This document shows positions 22,899-32,724 of a DNA stretch of 64,000 bases, one piece after another. Position numbers and translations under genes: made by a program. The notes under the pieces are model-generated. The model had not been told where the DNA came from, ran no database searches, and saw only the letters and a program-made list of their open reading frames with translations. The stretch is from Ampelomyces quisqualis (lineage: Eukaryota > Ascomycota > Dothideomycetes > Pleosporales > Phaeosphaeriaceae): the NCBI GenBank assembly GCA_018398575.1, contig JAGTXZ010000010.1, positions 2,914,001 through 2,978,000 on the forward strand, written 5' to 3'. Position 1 is the first letter of the stretch. Each line of letters opens with the position of its first letter.

Positions 22899-24365
22899 TC
22901 AGTCCTGCTCGAGTGTGATCTGAGTGGACACCTCCCACTTCTGGCCTCCACTGCCGTAGCTGCCCCCGAGGCGATTTCGCACCGTGCTGCTGATCCGGTC
23001 GCGCAGTCGCCCGATGTCCCCCAGGCTTCGCACGCGCAACTTCAGGTTGGCCTGGCACAGTCCGTAGTGGACTTGCCAGAACTTGGCTTCCTCCACAGCA
23101 CCGACTGCCGCATCTGTCTCAAGCTCGTACAAGACATCCGACACGCCGGGGCCCGAGTAAGACATCAGAAGCATCTTGCCCAATGTCCAACCCTGCACCC
23201 ACCCCAATGCTACCATGGCAAATGCGACAGAAAAGGAGAGTGTGCGGTCCAGCCACACGTACATTTGTATGCTCAAAAGGGGCAACAGCAGCAGCAGTGC
23301 CGAGCAGGACAGAGTCAGGAAGTGCGACGGGTTGCTTAGCACCGAGGGCAGATTGGCGATCGCGCTTAGTCGCATAACCTTCCCGATGCGCGCGTGGTTC
23401 TTCAGTAGGACTGCTGAGACTAGTGTCGAGACAATGCCGCTCAAAGCAGCAAGATCAATGCTGCCGGGAGATACTCGTTCGTGCGAGTCCACGTGATGTG
23501 CCTGGTGCCCCCCGGTATTCTCCAGCGCATGCGTCAAGCCGTGCGAGATCAGATCGAGGCCCATGAACAGCAGTCCGACCGACATGCCCAGTCCTGCGAT
23601 GACTTCCAGGCGTTCAAAGCCAAACGGATGCCGTATACTAGACCGCTTCCAGACTTCGAAGTTTGAGCCAACGTCGACCGCGACGCAGAGAAATGCACCC
23701 AATGCGTCGTAGAAGAGGAGACGGGACAGCACTGTGAGCGCCAACGACTCGTGTGCGCCCCATTGTACGAGCCCTGCGACGACCAAATGGCAGAAGCACC
23801 ACGTCAAGCGGAGCTTTTGGTCCTTGGACATGGAGGAACGGTACTCCTTGAACGTCGGTATGGGAAGGGACGCGGGCAGTTGGAGAGGAGCGCGCGGGGC
23901 TGGCTCGAGGAAGATCTGATGGGAGACGCTGCTATGCTTGTACTTGTGTCCTCGTCTGCGACCGACGTCCTGCAATTCTTAGCACAACTGAACAAACCAA
24001 CATGTCGCACTGCTCACCGGCTTGTTCGCCTGAGGCCGCCCGGGCGCATACGTGACTGACTGGAAATTGAACGGATTGCGTAATCTGTCGGGGCTTTCCA
24101 CATCGATCATCCCGCTGGTAGTGCTGGCCGGCGTGTGCAGAACTGTAGGGGGTGCACGCTGGGAAACAGAGTCGCTGGGAGCCCAGGTCGCGAATTGGTT
24201 TGAAGGTCGTGTCGCCGACGTCGGCGAGAGCGTGTGCGCGTCATACCCCAGCCGTCCTGGAGACAGTTCGCCATCTAGACCGAGTCCAACTGGGTGCATC
24301 GCGTCTTGGTCAGGAGGCGGCGTGGGCGTCCGTAGAGGCACTGGCAGAGGCATACTGGAGGCCAT
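22899..24365 (-). CDS. zrg17: Zrg17-like cation diffusion facilitator (zinc)
   Basis: Exons 24365-24018 and 23969-22899 with a 48-nt intron (GTGAGC...GCAG, phase 0), giving 472 aa. A disordered Pro/Ser-rich N-terminus of about 130 aa leads into a CDF-type membrane domain. It has LLFYDALGAFLCVAVDVGSN, the signature HPFGFERLEVIAGLGMSVG, a GLDLISHGLTHALE helix, a His-containing loop, three further hydrophobic helices and a cytosolic C-terminal domain. The usual zinc-site HxxxD of transporting CDFs is not evident, as expected for Zrg17. Zrg17 acts in a heteromeric complex with a catalytic CDF (Msc2/Cis4) to load zinc into the early secretory pathway. The assignment to Zrg17 rather than another CDF is inference from these segments. 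Confidence 0.78.
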
Positions 24366-24629
24366 GTTTGCAGAGCAGCGATCGAGTAGGTACAGAAGAT
24401 GTGTATGAAGGAGCGGTCATGGCCATGCGAATGATGTGGGCCAGGCGATATCCCAGACGGAAGGTGGAGGGGAGATTGGGGGATATGCCTTCCGCATGCG
24501 GCTGAGATGCTGCAGCCAATGAGAGCGCGACGAGCGGGCCTGCAACGACCCACTCAGAGACACGGCGTGACAGTGTGGTGTGAAAGACGACACCCATCAA
24601 CCAGCAGCCTGGAGGAACCGCTCTCGACC

Positions 24630-25046
24630 ATGAGAAACGGCTCTTCCTTCAAACATATGGAAACAGACTCGGCCATGCGGCAGCGCTCACACCACAGCAA
24701 ACCACAGGCTTCGCCAACAGCATCTCCGACCCCCACTGACCTTGATATTGACGACGACTGGGATTACAGCGAGACTGAGTGGTGGGGCTGGGTCATTCTC
24801 GCCGCGACATGGCTTGTATTTGTTGTCGTTATGGGTTCCTGCTTCGGGGTGTGGACCTGGGCGTGGGATGTGGGTGAAACACCATATGCGCCACCAGATC
24901 TGGAGGACGATGACACTTTGCCCATCACAGGCTACTATCCCGCTTTGATCGTGTGCACCGCCGTTATGAGTTGGGTGTGGGTTGTGGTTGCATGGGTCGG
25001 GCTCAAGTACTTCCGCCACTCCAAAGTTGTCGCAGACGATGGATAA
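24630..25046 (+). CDS. Small two-TM membrane protein (PIG-Y/Eri1-like?)
   Basis: Starting at the ATG at 24630 the protein has 138 aa; an in-frame upstream ATG at 24507 would lie in the shared promoter. A hydrophilic N-terminus precedes an acidic stretch (DLDIDDDWDYSETEWW). TM1 is WGWVILAATWLVFVVVMGSC, a loop follows with GETPYAPPDLEDDDTLP, and TM2 is YPALIVCTAVMSWVWVVVAW. Two closely spaced helices with that loop are reminiscent of the PIG-Y/Eri1 subunit of GPI-GlcNAc transferase, but I offer this only as a possibility. It is divergent from the zinc transporter gene, with 264 bp between the two starts. Confidence 0.6.
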   Translation: MRNGSSFKHMETDSAMRQRSHHSKPQASPTASPTPTDLDIDDDWDYSETEWWGWVILAATWLVFVVVMGSCFGVWTWAWDVGETPYAPPDLEDDDTLPITGYYPALIVCTAVMSWVWVVVAWVGLKYFRHSKVVADDG

Positions 25047-25546
25047 TCATCACAACAACGACCGCGTGAACCTCGCAACCGGCACAAGATGGTGCATGAA
25101 TGGAGAGAGGTTAAGATGAGGCTTCATTTCCCCAGAGGAACCTTTTCAGAAGTCCCTTGCAAGGACATCTGTTATGGCCAAATGTCAGCCGCCCGTCATT
25201 GAAGCCAGTGAGCCGACGACGGATAGACAACGTCACCAGGATGCACTTCAGCAGCGTATACAGCGAAGTAAAATCAGCACCCAGGAATGGAAAAAAAGAG
25301 CACGCACTCAGAAAATAATGGCTAACGGTCCATTCCCCTTTCTCAACCTTCCTAGAGTGCGAAGTTGCGACACTGACAAGGCTCTACTATGCACACTTCA
25401 CACCTCCTGATTGTGGCAACGAATTTGCCTCATCAGTCACGCCGCAAAAAGTACCCCACGCTGCGTTCTGGTGTCGCTGGTGTGCATCGTTCAATTCATC
25501 CCCCGAAAAGAAAACGAGTAGCTTGTACATGAACGAGTAGAGGGCC
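25047..25546. other. Intergenic stretch before the tRNA gene
   Basis: Short frames only, with no recognisable product. It ends with the likely Pol III terminator of the minus-strand tRNA gene. Confidence 0.5.
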
Positions 25547-25551
25547 AAAAA
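25547..25551 (-). terminator. Oligo-T, possible Pol III terminator
   Basis: On the minus strand a TTTTT run occurs about 47 nt after the tRNA 3' end. The spacing is longer than usual but within the range of fungal tRNA genes. No T4 run lies closer. Confidence 0.4.
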
Positions 25552-25597
25552 TGAAATTCGAGTAGCCCTGGTAGACGTTGCCAGGCACGAGGCTTTT

Positions 25598-25736
25598 GTC
25601 CCCTTCGTGGATCGAACCTGAGGAGTGTGAGCAATGGGAATGGTCGGCCAGATAGCGGGCAGCAACATACACGATACCTCCAGATGTAGTGACCGAAGAC
25701 TTCAGTCTGGCGCTCTCCCAATTGAGCTAAGGAGAC
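25598..25736 (-). tRNA. tRNA-Phe(GAA) with two interruptions
   Basis: The gene has acceptor GTCTCCT/AGGGGAC (7 pairs, one U-G), a D arm GCTC-AATTGGGA-GAGC, an anticodon arm CCAGA/TCTGG with loop CTGAAGA, a variable loop AGGTA and a T arm TCGTG-TTCGATC-CACGA. A 14-nt intron (25686-25699) sits after position 37, the canonical place, and contains CTTC that can pair with the GAAG of the anticodon region. A further 53-nt block (25618-25670) interrupts the T-arm. It starts GTATGT, has CTCAC near its end and finishes CTCAG. Removing both gives 72 nt with every stem paired, and the T-arm then matches the yeast tRNA-Phe GTTCGATCCAC. The A box is intact, and the B box GGTTCGATCC (25609-25618) uses the last G of the insertion. 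Confidence 0.85.
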
Positions 25737-26059
25737 GGGATCTGATTGGTCGCTGGCCTAATTACCAAATCTAGAATACAGTGTGCAAATTGATCACCAC
25801 AACATTCCTGCCCAGAGAACGACCAGCTAGGGCTTTTAATATTGCTGAAGATAACACACCACGTATGCATGGATGCATTTCGTCCCACTCCTGTGCGCAA
25901 GACTTGCAGTCGGCTGTTTTGGGACTAGTCTAACCGAGGCTCGCGTAACTGCGCTTCTGTCATCTGATATCCTTCGGACTTCACGCTTCGCTGACATCAC
26001 GCGTAGGAAACGTTCGAGTGCTTGGAGAGACTGTCTTCCTGCACCAAAAGGGCACGAAG

Positions 26060-26987
26060 ATGCAACCATCACCTCTTGCCAATCCCTTGGCGACTGTAGC
26101 CCAGCTTGAGACAACTGGTTCACTACTCGATGGCATCCCCGCCGACCTCGAGGACTCTGTCCGCTTTGCTGGCGTGCGACTCACGCAAGCTGCTGGCATA
26201 CTTCTCCGCCTTCCGCAAGAAGTAGTTGCACAAGCCATTGTAGTTTTCATGAGATTCTGGCTCGGCCCAGACGGCGGAAGTCTGGTCCAGTTTGGCGCAG
26301 AGGTAGATCCCCACCCTTCCTCGACACATGTCCGATGCTGACGATTCCCAGCAAGTCTCCGCGTCCGCTCTCTACCTCACCACCAAACTCTCCGCCTACC
26401 CCAAATCACCCCGCAGCATTGTCAACGTATACGCCTACCTCTCTTCCTTCCCCACGACCTTCCTCCACCCTACCGCTCTTGCACAAAAACAAGCTGAAGT
26501 ATATTACGTTTCCGAAGGCACGTACGAGCGCCGCCGCATAACCCTCTTCTCCACTGAACAGCGCATCCTACGCACCCTCGGCTTCAACGTCCGCGTCAAC
26601 TTACCTTACACACTATGCATTACGTACTTGCAAGCTCTTGATGTCTTCACATACCCCCGCGCGTCCGAACTCGCCAAGCGCGCAATTGCATACCTTAACT
26701 CTGCGCTTTTGAGTCCACAGATGCTGTACTTGACGCATCAGCCGCCGCAATTGGCGACGGCGGCTATTTACCTGGCAGCGAGGGAGGTCGGGATTAAGTT
26801 GCCAGAAGTCGAGTGGTGGGAGGCTTTTGATACAGATCGGGAGGAGCTGGGATTCTTGTGTGTGGGCATGTTGAGTGTTGAAGGATTTGCGCAAATGGAG
26901 AGGGGGAAATGGGAGGGCAAGAAGGTGCCGATGGCGGTGGAGGAGGTGCAGGCCGAGATGAAGCGGAGGGATGAGGAAGATGCTTGA
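26060..26987 (+). CDS. Cyclin L-type cyclin
   Basis: Exons 26060-26302 and 26352-26987, with a 49-nt intron (GTAGAT...GCTGAC...CCCAG, phase 0), giving 292 aa. The start was set at MQPSPLANPLATVAQL, which matches the usual short fungal N-terminus. The first cyclin fold has LTQAAGILLRLPQEVVAQAI and VSASALYLTTKLS, followed by KSPRSIVNVYAYL. Then come ERRILRTLGF-like STEQRILRTLGFNVRV and the second fold with ATAAIYLAAREVGIKLP. LTQAAGILLRLPQ is characteristic of cyclin L, the partner of a CDK11/12-like kinase acting in transcription and pre-mRNA splicing. The tail is charged. The family is clear; the partner is inferred. Confidence 0.8.
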
Positions 26988-27256
26988 AGGCAACACCGAC
27001 GGAGGATCTAACATGTGCCCCGGATAACATGACACGGCATGTGGATATCAACTACGCTTTTCGCCAAGCGAGCAGCGATAGTACCGACATTGTAGGCGAC
27101 TGCACAAAGAAGGACAACGACCAGAAAGGAACCGCCTCCAGGACTGCACAATGTCGACACCGACGTTATCCAAATTGAAGGGAATTCTCGGATGGGCTCT
27201 TTGTCCCTCTACAAATAACAAACAATCGAAAGCTCGTTCGCTTACATTAATCGAAG

Positions 27257-27847
27257 ATGTCCTACTACACTGGTCTCAACACAGCACCACGGCGGCGTAG
27301 ACTCATGGACTCCAGGCTTCGAAGACCTGCTGCATTGCTTGCACATCATCAAAAAACTGATCCCGAGATTGAGAGTGGCTCAGACGTAGCAGGCTCTAAA
27401 GTACATTCCACCACGGATATTCCACCACCCATACCCGATCGTGATGTACGCAGAGTGGTATCACAAAGAACTCAGGCCCCGAGCAAAGGTCTTTGTGATC
27501 GCGATATGCTCCCGTCCCAACAGCGTCGACGAGGCGATACGAGTATCTCGTACTACGACACATTATTGCAAGGGTCAGGCGAGCATGCATGGCTTCGCGC
27601 GATGCAGAATGTTGATGCTCGACGTGCAGAGCAAGCAGGTTCAGGGCTCGGCAGCACGGATCTTGCGATTGCTCTGACGCGCAAAAACAGTGTAGAGAGC
27701 CTATCATCGGCTTTGACGCAAACTGATTCGGAGACAGGTGTGGCTCAGCAGGCTGAGAACAAGAGCGCGGGCGTTGCTTCAAAGACTTTTGAGAAGATTC
27801 TGTGGGGTATGGATAAAGTGCCCACGGCGCTGAGAAGTAGAGTATAG
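27257..27847 (+). CDS. Unrecognised protein, 196 aa
   Basis: One intact frame starting MSYYTGLNTAPRRRRL. The protein is hydrophilic and basic at the N-terminus (RRRRLMDSRLRRP), with a Ser/Asp/Gln-rich middle and a C-terminal stretch FEKILWGMDKVPTALRSRV. No signal peptide, membrane segment or known domain is visible. It lies on the same strand as the cyclin gene, 269 bp downstream. A real but poorly conserved gene seems more likely than chance. Confidence 0.45.
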   Translation: MSYYTGLNTAPRRRRLMDSRLRRPAALLAHHQKTDPEIESGSDVAGSKVHSTTDIPPPIPDRDVRRVVSQRTQAPSKGLCDRDMLPSQQRRRGDTSISYYDTLLQGSGEHAWLRAMQNVDARRAEQAGSGLGSTDLAIALTRKNSVESLSSALTQTDSETGVAQQAENKSAGVASKTFEKILWGMDKVPTALRSRV

Positions 27848-28218
27848 CTACTCCGTACACGCAATGTTAACTCTGTTCAACCCCCAGTAGTATCAGATAT
27901 CCCTACTGACTCATGCACATGTACAATGTGATACCATGTTCCATCCTTCGACCAGCCCTTCAAAATCTCCTCACACACGTCGACGCATTTTCGCTGGGCA
28001 TCGGGCACTTTTCGCAAAGTATACATACCACTCTTATTCCCCAATCTCTTCTTTCCTCATGTCTGCACGTTGTAAATTCAGCGCCTTGAAAAATAACTCT
28101 CATGTTAGCTTATGTTCTGTTCTTTTCTTTTGCGAAAAGCTCTCTCCAACAATAATAATGTCTCAACACCGTTGTTCTCCATCTTTATTGGTTGAAGAAA
28201 CGCGAATATGCTGTATCT
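27848..28218. other. Intergenic stretch before the TTC array
   Basis: Short frames only. A plus frame at 27936 runs into the microsatellite and is artefactual. Confidence 0.5.
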
Positions 28219-28300
28219 TTTCTTCTTCTTCTTCTTCTTCTTCTTCTTCTTCTTCTTCTTCTTCTTCTTCTTCTTCTTCTTCTTCTTCTTCTTCTTCTTT
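28219..28300. repeat. (TTC)n trinucleotide microsatellite
   Basis: About 27 uninterrupted TTC units on the plus strand (GAA on the minus). It makes artefactual poly-Ser, poly-Phe, poly-Arg and poly-Lys frames. The dead HET gene starts about 250 bp downstream. Confidence 0.97.
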
Positions 28301-28529
28301 CTTGTGCAGCCCCACTTACCTCTAGTAAACAATCCAGAGGAAGTACCCAACAATGAATGGATTTCTCTAACACACTGGAACAATGAAATGTTCTTCATAA
28401 CGACTTCACTCTTCAAGATTCGGAGGAAGGGGAAAAACATTGATGTCGCACAAGGTGTGGACCATTCACCACAGTCAACATTTGAGCAGCATTGGCGTTC
28501 GTTGGACGACACTAATAAAAAACAACGCA

Positions 28530-29234
28530 ACAATACCTGCAATCTTTCTGCCTCCCGTACATGGCAAGCAATCCAAGAGATTACATATAGGGTATGGCGG
28601 GTATCACTGGGAGTCGGGCGGTACCAGATTACAGTCCGAAGACAACAGTGGCCCGAGTGTACCGGGACTATGTTGCACGATACTTAAATGCTGTTGTAGG
28701 TGGAGAAGTGGACTGCGTGTTACCCTTTTGCATTCTTTGGTTCCTCAGCTTGGCCGGGGCAGGCTCTACACGACAGATAACTCCTGACATGCCTTCATGG
28801 GCACCAGATTTTGCCGGCAAACAACGACTCGGATTCATATCTCTATTGGGATCGTGGCCAGAGCAATAAAGGACCATGGGGCCAAGATACACGACTGCCA
28901 AAGCTTGAAGGTCCAATCCTTCGCTGCCCTGGCTATGCTCGTCGACGAAGTCTTTCTTGCAGGTCCTCGGCTTCTCACTTTCCAGTTTATCTTTGAGAAC
29001 GACGTTGAATCCGATGCCTGGCTACTGTGGGTCTTTGATCGTGTAGTCGAATCAAGGGCGCTCGACCAAAGTCCCGCTGGCTACGATTTGTTCCTAGCGA
29101 TAAGTAGAGCTTTATTCGGGAAGAAGCGCCTAGTAACCAAGGAAGAATTCACGGCCATGTGCGATTTGCTAGTGGCCGATCTAGAAGATGTTTGTGAGTC
29201 GCGGAGGCGATTAGGACGCACCGATCAACTGTGA
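28530..29234 (+). pseudogene. Decayed heterokaryon-incompatibility (HET) gene, 3' part
   Basis: The segment 28530-28575 reads QQYLQSFCLPYMASNPRDYI, then TAG, then GMAGITGSRAVPDYSPKTTV and VYRDYVARYL. This is the NPRDYIWGMAGIT...PDYS region of fungal HET proteins, with the Trp codon TGG changed to TAG. The frame continues with FLSLAG, MPSWAPDF, then shifts to SDSYLYWDRGQSNKGPWG and CPGYA, then shifts again to MLVDEVFLAGPRLL and on to 29234. So there is one nonsense change and at least two frameshifts, and the HET core is absent upstream where the TTC array stands. Intact HET proteins trigger programmed death after fusion of unlike hyphae. This copy cannot make one. Confidence 0.75.
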
Positions 29235-30428
29235 GAAACGGAGGTCATGTGACAAGGAGATAGTGAAAGCAGTGGAAGCCGAGTAGCATATATGAAAGGA
29301 AGATAGGAAGAAGAGGTACAAGAATAGAAAAAGTCACATGCTGTTATCCTTAGCTTTGCGAGGGTGAGGAGACGATTCAGGGACCGCACAATGTTGCGGA
29401 CTTGTGAGACGCAGACGCCAGCTATGAGCAGAAGCCAATCTTGACGGTACACCTGCGTTAAAAAATTTACCGCTCTTTTGCAGATATGGCTAAGCCAATT
29501 GAGTGATGGTGATAGATGTGCATTGTTTGATAATCATTCCAATGGGACATCGTGAGCCTCAGGATCGGTCACGACGTTGCCCGATTCCCCACCGCGAGGT
29601 CTGGCTGATGTAAGAAGTGTAGCACCGGAGAAAGCATCAAAATAGTTGACAAGCCTATCATGTACATATCCTAAGCCGCAAACGCTTTCGTGTTGCTCTG
29701 CACAAGACTCGATCATGGTTCTCTTGCCTGCCGAGGGAATATAAATCCCCTCCACACCTCGTTCCCTCCGTTCTTCCTTCTCCATCATCACATCACTTTC
29801 GTCGACTCTTCTCTTCTCGAAATCGCATCAGTCACGCTCGATGGCGCTTGCGCGTGATTTTCTTTTTGAAGATTTGTTGCAAGTTTCCAAAATCGCTTCT
29901 ACAGCTAGTCTATGAGTCCGGCGTGGTTTGGGTTGGCGGCTCTGTGGGAAGTGGGCAAGTCATCGCCATTTCCATGTTTCTCTGGGATTGCAAGCTGGAT
30001 CAAAGGCGACGTATGACTTGCGCTTTGGTGAGCGTGTTTCCAAAAGTGCGTAGCAAATCGTGCGTGTTGTGCGTGCTGTCGTGGGGTCGGGGTCCAAAGA
30101 AGGACAATTTTGAAATGACTACATGGATTTGCGATGATTTGTCGACACATTTGCGGCCATTGATGATGATGATCATCATCAGCATACTCACAAGCTCGAG
30201 AGAACATCATCATTTACTGTCACCCATCAATACGCGGAAGTTGTTCAAAATTGTCTCATTCCTCATGCACTAAATACATGCCTTTCCATGCGACCCGAAA
30301 TTCCCTCCCTCATCTAGTCACACTATCAGCATGATACTATACAATCTCCCTCCTCCTCCAAGGCGACGCTGCCAACCTATAGGCCTTTCAGCCCGTCAGC
30401 AAGCCAGCGCGCTCTTAGAATAGCGAGC
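29235..30428. other. Intergenic stretch before LSC2
   Basis: Short overlapping frames on both strands (for example 29534-29791 minus, 29848-30273 plus) have no recognisable domain. The last 140 bp are the 3' flank of LSC2. Confidence 0.5.
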
Positions 30429-32067
30429 TTAAATACCAAGAGTGAACTCGACACCGACGTCAATATCGCGGGCCATCTTTACAACTTTGGAGAACTGGAC
30501 CGACTTCTCGGCCGCAGCTTGGAGGTCGTCAATGGAGAAGATTTTCAGGCCTGAGTCGTTGAGCTGTCGAAGCGTTAGTGCATGCGTCTCAGATTTGTAG
30601 TTGCTGGAGGGAGGAGGGGGGACGTACTAGCTTATGTGCTTGCTCCATGTTTGTGCCCTGCAACCTAGCAATGACCGGAGTCTTGAGGTTCATCTGCTCC
30701 ACGACCTGAATCAATCCCTTGGCAATGGCGTCGCATCGCACAATACCACCGAAGATGTTGACGAAAATGGCAGTGACCTTGGGATCGCTCGTGATGAGGT
30801 CGAAAGCCTGGCGAATAGCCTCGGGTGTGGCACCACCTCCAACATCCAGGAAGTTGGCGGGCGCACCGCCGTTGAGCTTGATAATGTCCATGGTGGCCAT
30901 GGCGAGGCCGGCACCGTTGACGAGGCACCCAATGTCTCCGTCGAGCTTGATGAAGTTGAGACCGACCTTGGCGGCCTTGACCTCATCGGGGTCTTCTTGG
31001 GTCAGGTCCCTCCAGTCAAAGACGTCCTTCTGGCGGAAGTCGGCGTTGTCGTCGAAGCCGAGCTTGGCGTCCATGGCAAGGACCTGGTGGTCGGTCGTCT
31101 CGGAGAGCGGGTTGATCTCGATCTGTGTTGCGTCCTTGTCCATGAAGACCTTGTACAGCTTCTGGATGGTGTCCTTGGCGTCCTCGATGCACTGCTCCGA
31201 GAAGCCGAGCTCGGTGGCAATGTTGCGCGCCATGTCGTCGGTCACGCCCGTGTGAATGTCGATCGGGGTGGTGATGATGGCCTCGGGGTGCTCTTTGGCG
31301 ACCGTCTCAATGTCCATGCCGCCTTGCGACGACGCGACAATGACGGGGCCCTGGGACGCGCGGTCCATGAGGATGGCGAGGTAGAACTCGCGGCGGGCAA
31401 ACTTGCGCTCGACAATGAAGACGGCGTTGCAGAGGCGGCCCGCGGCGCCCGTCTGCTTGGTGATGAGCTTGTGGCCGATCATCTGGTCGGCGAGGATCGA
31501 GGCCTCGCGGGGACTGCATGCTGCGTTAGACGTGGCGCCGTGGTGGCGGGGCGGTGGGGCGTGGAGCATACGAGTAGACGACCCTGACGCCGCCCTTGAA
31601 GCCGTTGTCGAAGGTGCCCTTTCCACGGCCTCCCGCGAGCACCTGGGCCTTGATGACAGCATCGTCGCCGCCTGCGCGCGTTAGCCGTCACGTGCCTTTG
31701 CTCGCCGCTGCGCAGCCATACCAATGCTCTTGGCGACCTGCTCGGCCTCTGCTGCGTTGGTGGCCACGCCGCCCTTGGGCACGCCGATGCCGTACTGCGC
31801 CCGCGTTAGCCTCGCCCGCTGCGCACGCCATGGTCGCTGTGTGGCATAGTCGCGGGCAGCCTGCGTACCGATTCGAGCAGCGCGGCGGACCTGTACTCAT
31901 GGATGGACAGCCATCTCCGCTGCGGCACGGCGGAGCGCCGGGCGGGTGTGTGCTGCTGCTGCGTCAGAGGCTTTTTGCGCCCAGCCGAAGTCGTGGGGGG
32001 TGGGGGGGACACATACAGCGGCTCGGAGGGCGTTGGCCAGCGGCCGCGCGCGCGCAAGGTGGTACAT
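30429..32067 (-). CDS. LSC2: Succinyl-CoA ligase (ADP-forming) beta subunit
   Basis: Six exons: 32067-32017, 31958-31869, 31794-31722, 31671-31572, 31513-30628 and 30563-30429, giving 444 aa. The N-terminus (MYHLARARPLANALRAA ... QRRWLSIHEY) is a basic mitochondrial presequence. The ATP-grasp domain has YGIGVPKGGVATNAAEAEQV, VLAGGRGKGTFDNGFKGGVR and NPLSETTDHQVLAMDAKLGF. The C-terminal ligase domain has NGAGLAMATMDIIKLNGG, DVGGGATPEAI and IFGGIVRCD. The enzyme makes ATP from succinyl-CoA in the TCA cycle in the mitochondrial matrix, as a heterodimer with the alpha subunit. Intron 1 ends in repeated CAG acceptors that differ by one Gln. The first exon and promoter are inside a threefold 224-bp tandem repeat, with two more copies of exon 1 upstream. 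Confidence 0.95.
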
Positions 32068-32680
32068 GTTGTCTGGGCGGGCAGACAGACACGCACAAGA
32101 GAAGAGAGTATGGGAGAGGGCGAGGGGTGACGTCGAGGCTGGCGGAGTAGCCTGCTGCTTCTGCTGCTTCACCAAGGTTGTTGCCGACGTCTCTAACGGG
32201 TTAGCGCGCCGAGGATTACCCGGGTCGGGGCTCCACATACAGCGGCTTGGAGGGCGTTGGCCAGCGGCCGCGCGCGCGCAAGGTGGTACATGTTGTCTGG
32301 GCGGGCAGACAGACACGCACAAGAGAAGAGAGTATGGGAGAGGGCGAGGGGTGACGTCGAGGCTGGCGGAGTAGCCTGCTGCTTCTGCTGCTTCACCAAG
32401 GTTGTTGCCGACGTCTCTAACGGGTTAGCGCGCCGAGGATTACCCGGGTCGGGGCTCCACATACAGCGGCTTGGAGGGCGTTGGCCAGCGGCCGCGCGCG
32501 CGCAAGGTGGTACATGTTGTCTGGGCGGGCAGACAGACACGCACAAGAGAAGAGAGTATGGGAGAGGGCGAGGGGTGACGTCGAGGCTGGCGGAGTAGCC
32601 TGCTGCTTCTGCTGCTTCACCAAGGTTGTTGCCAACGTCTCTAACGGGTTAGCGCGCCGAGGATTACCCGGGTCGGGGTC
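32010..32680. repeat. Threefold tandem repeat of a 224-bp unit carrying LSC2 exon 1
   Basis: Three nearly identical copies start at about 32010, 32234 and 32458. Each contains, on the minus strand, about 150 bp of pyrimidine-rich leader, ATG and 17 codons (MYHLARARPLANAL-R/Q-AA), and the GTATGT donor. The ATGs are at 32067, 32291 and 32515. Only a few differences separate copies (Arg versus Gln codon; GCCGACG versus GCCAACG), so the duplication looks recent or homogenised. The repeat fills almost all the space between LSC2 and the divergent DUF3245 gene. Confidence 0.95.
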
Positions 32681-32724
32681 CACCACCCAGCGCCAAGTTG
32701 AGTGCCCCCCAACGTCGCGCAGCC

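Noticed and set aside
28105..28687. Poly-Lys, poly-Arg and poly-Phe frames
   Set aside because: Products of the TTC microsatellite only.
30634..31587. 317-codon plus-strand frame
   Set aside because: Antisense of LSC2, whose ATP-grasp and ligase motifs and introns are clear on the minus strand.
31806..32546. Several frames repeated at 224-bp intervals, possible repeated small genes
   Set aside because: They are out-of-frame readings of the tandem unit that carries LSC2 exon 1; the MYHLARARPLANAL frame with its donor explains the unit.
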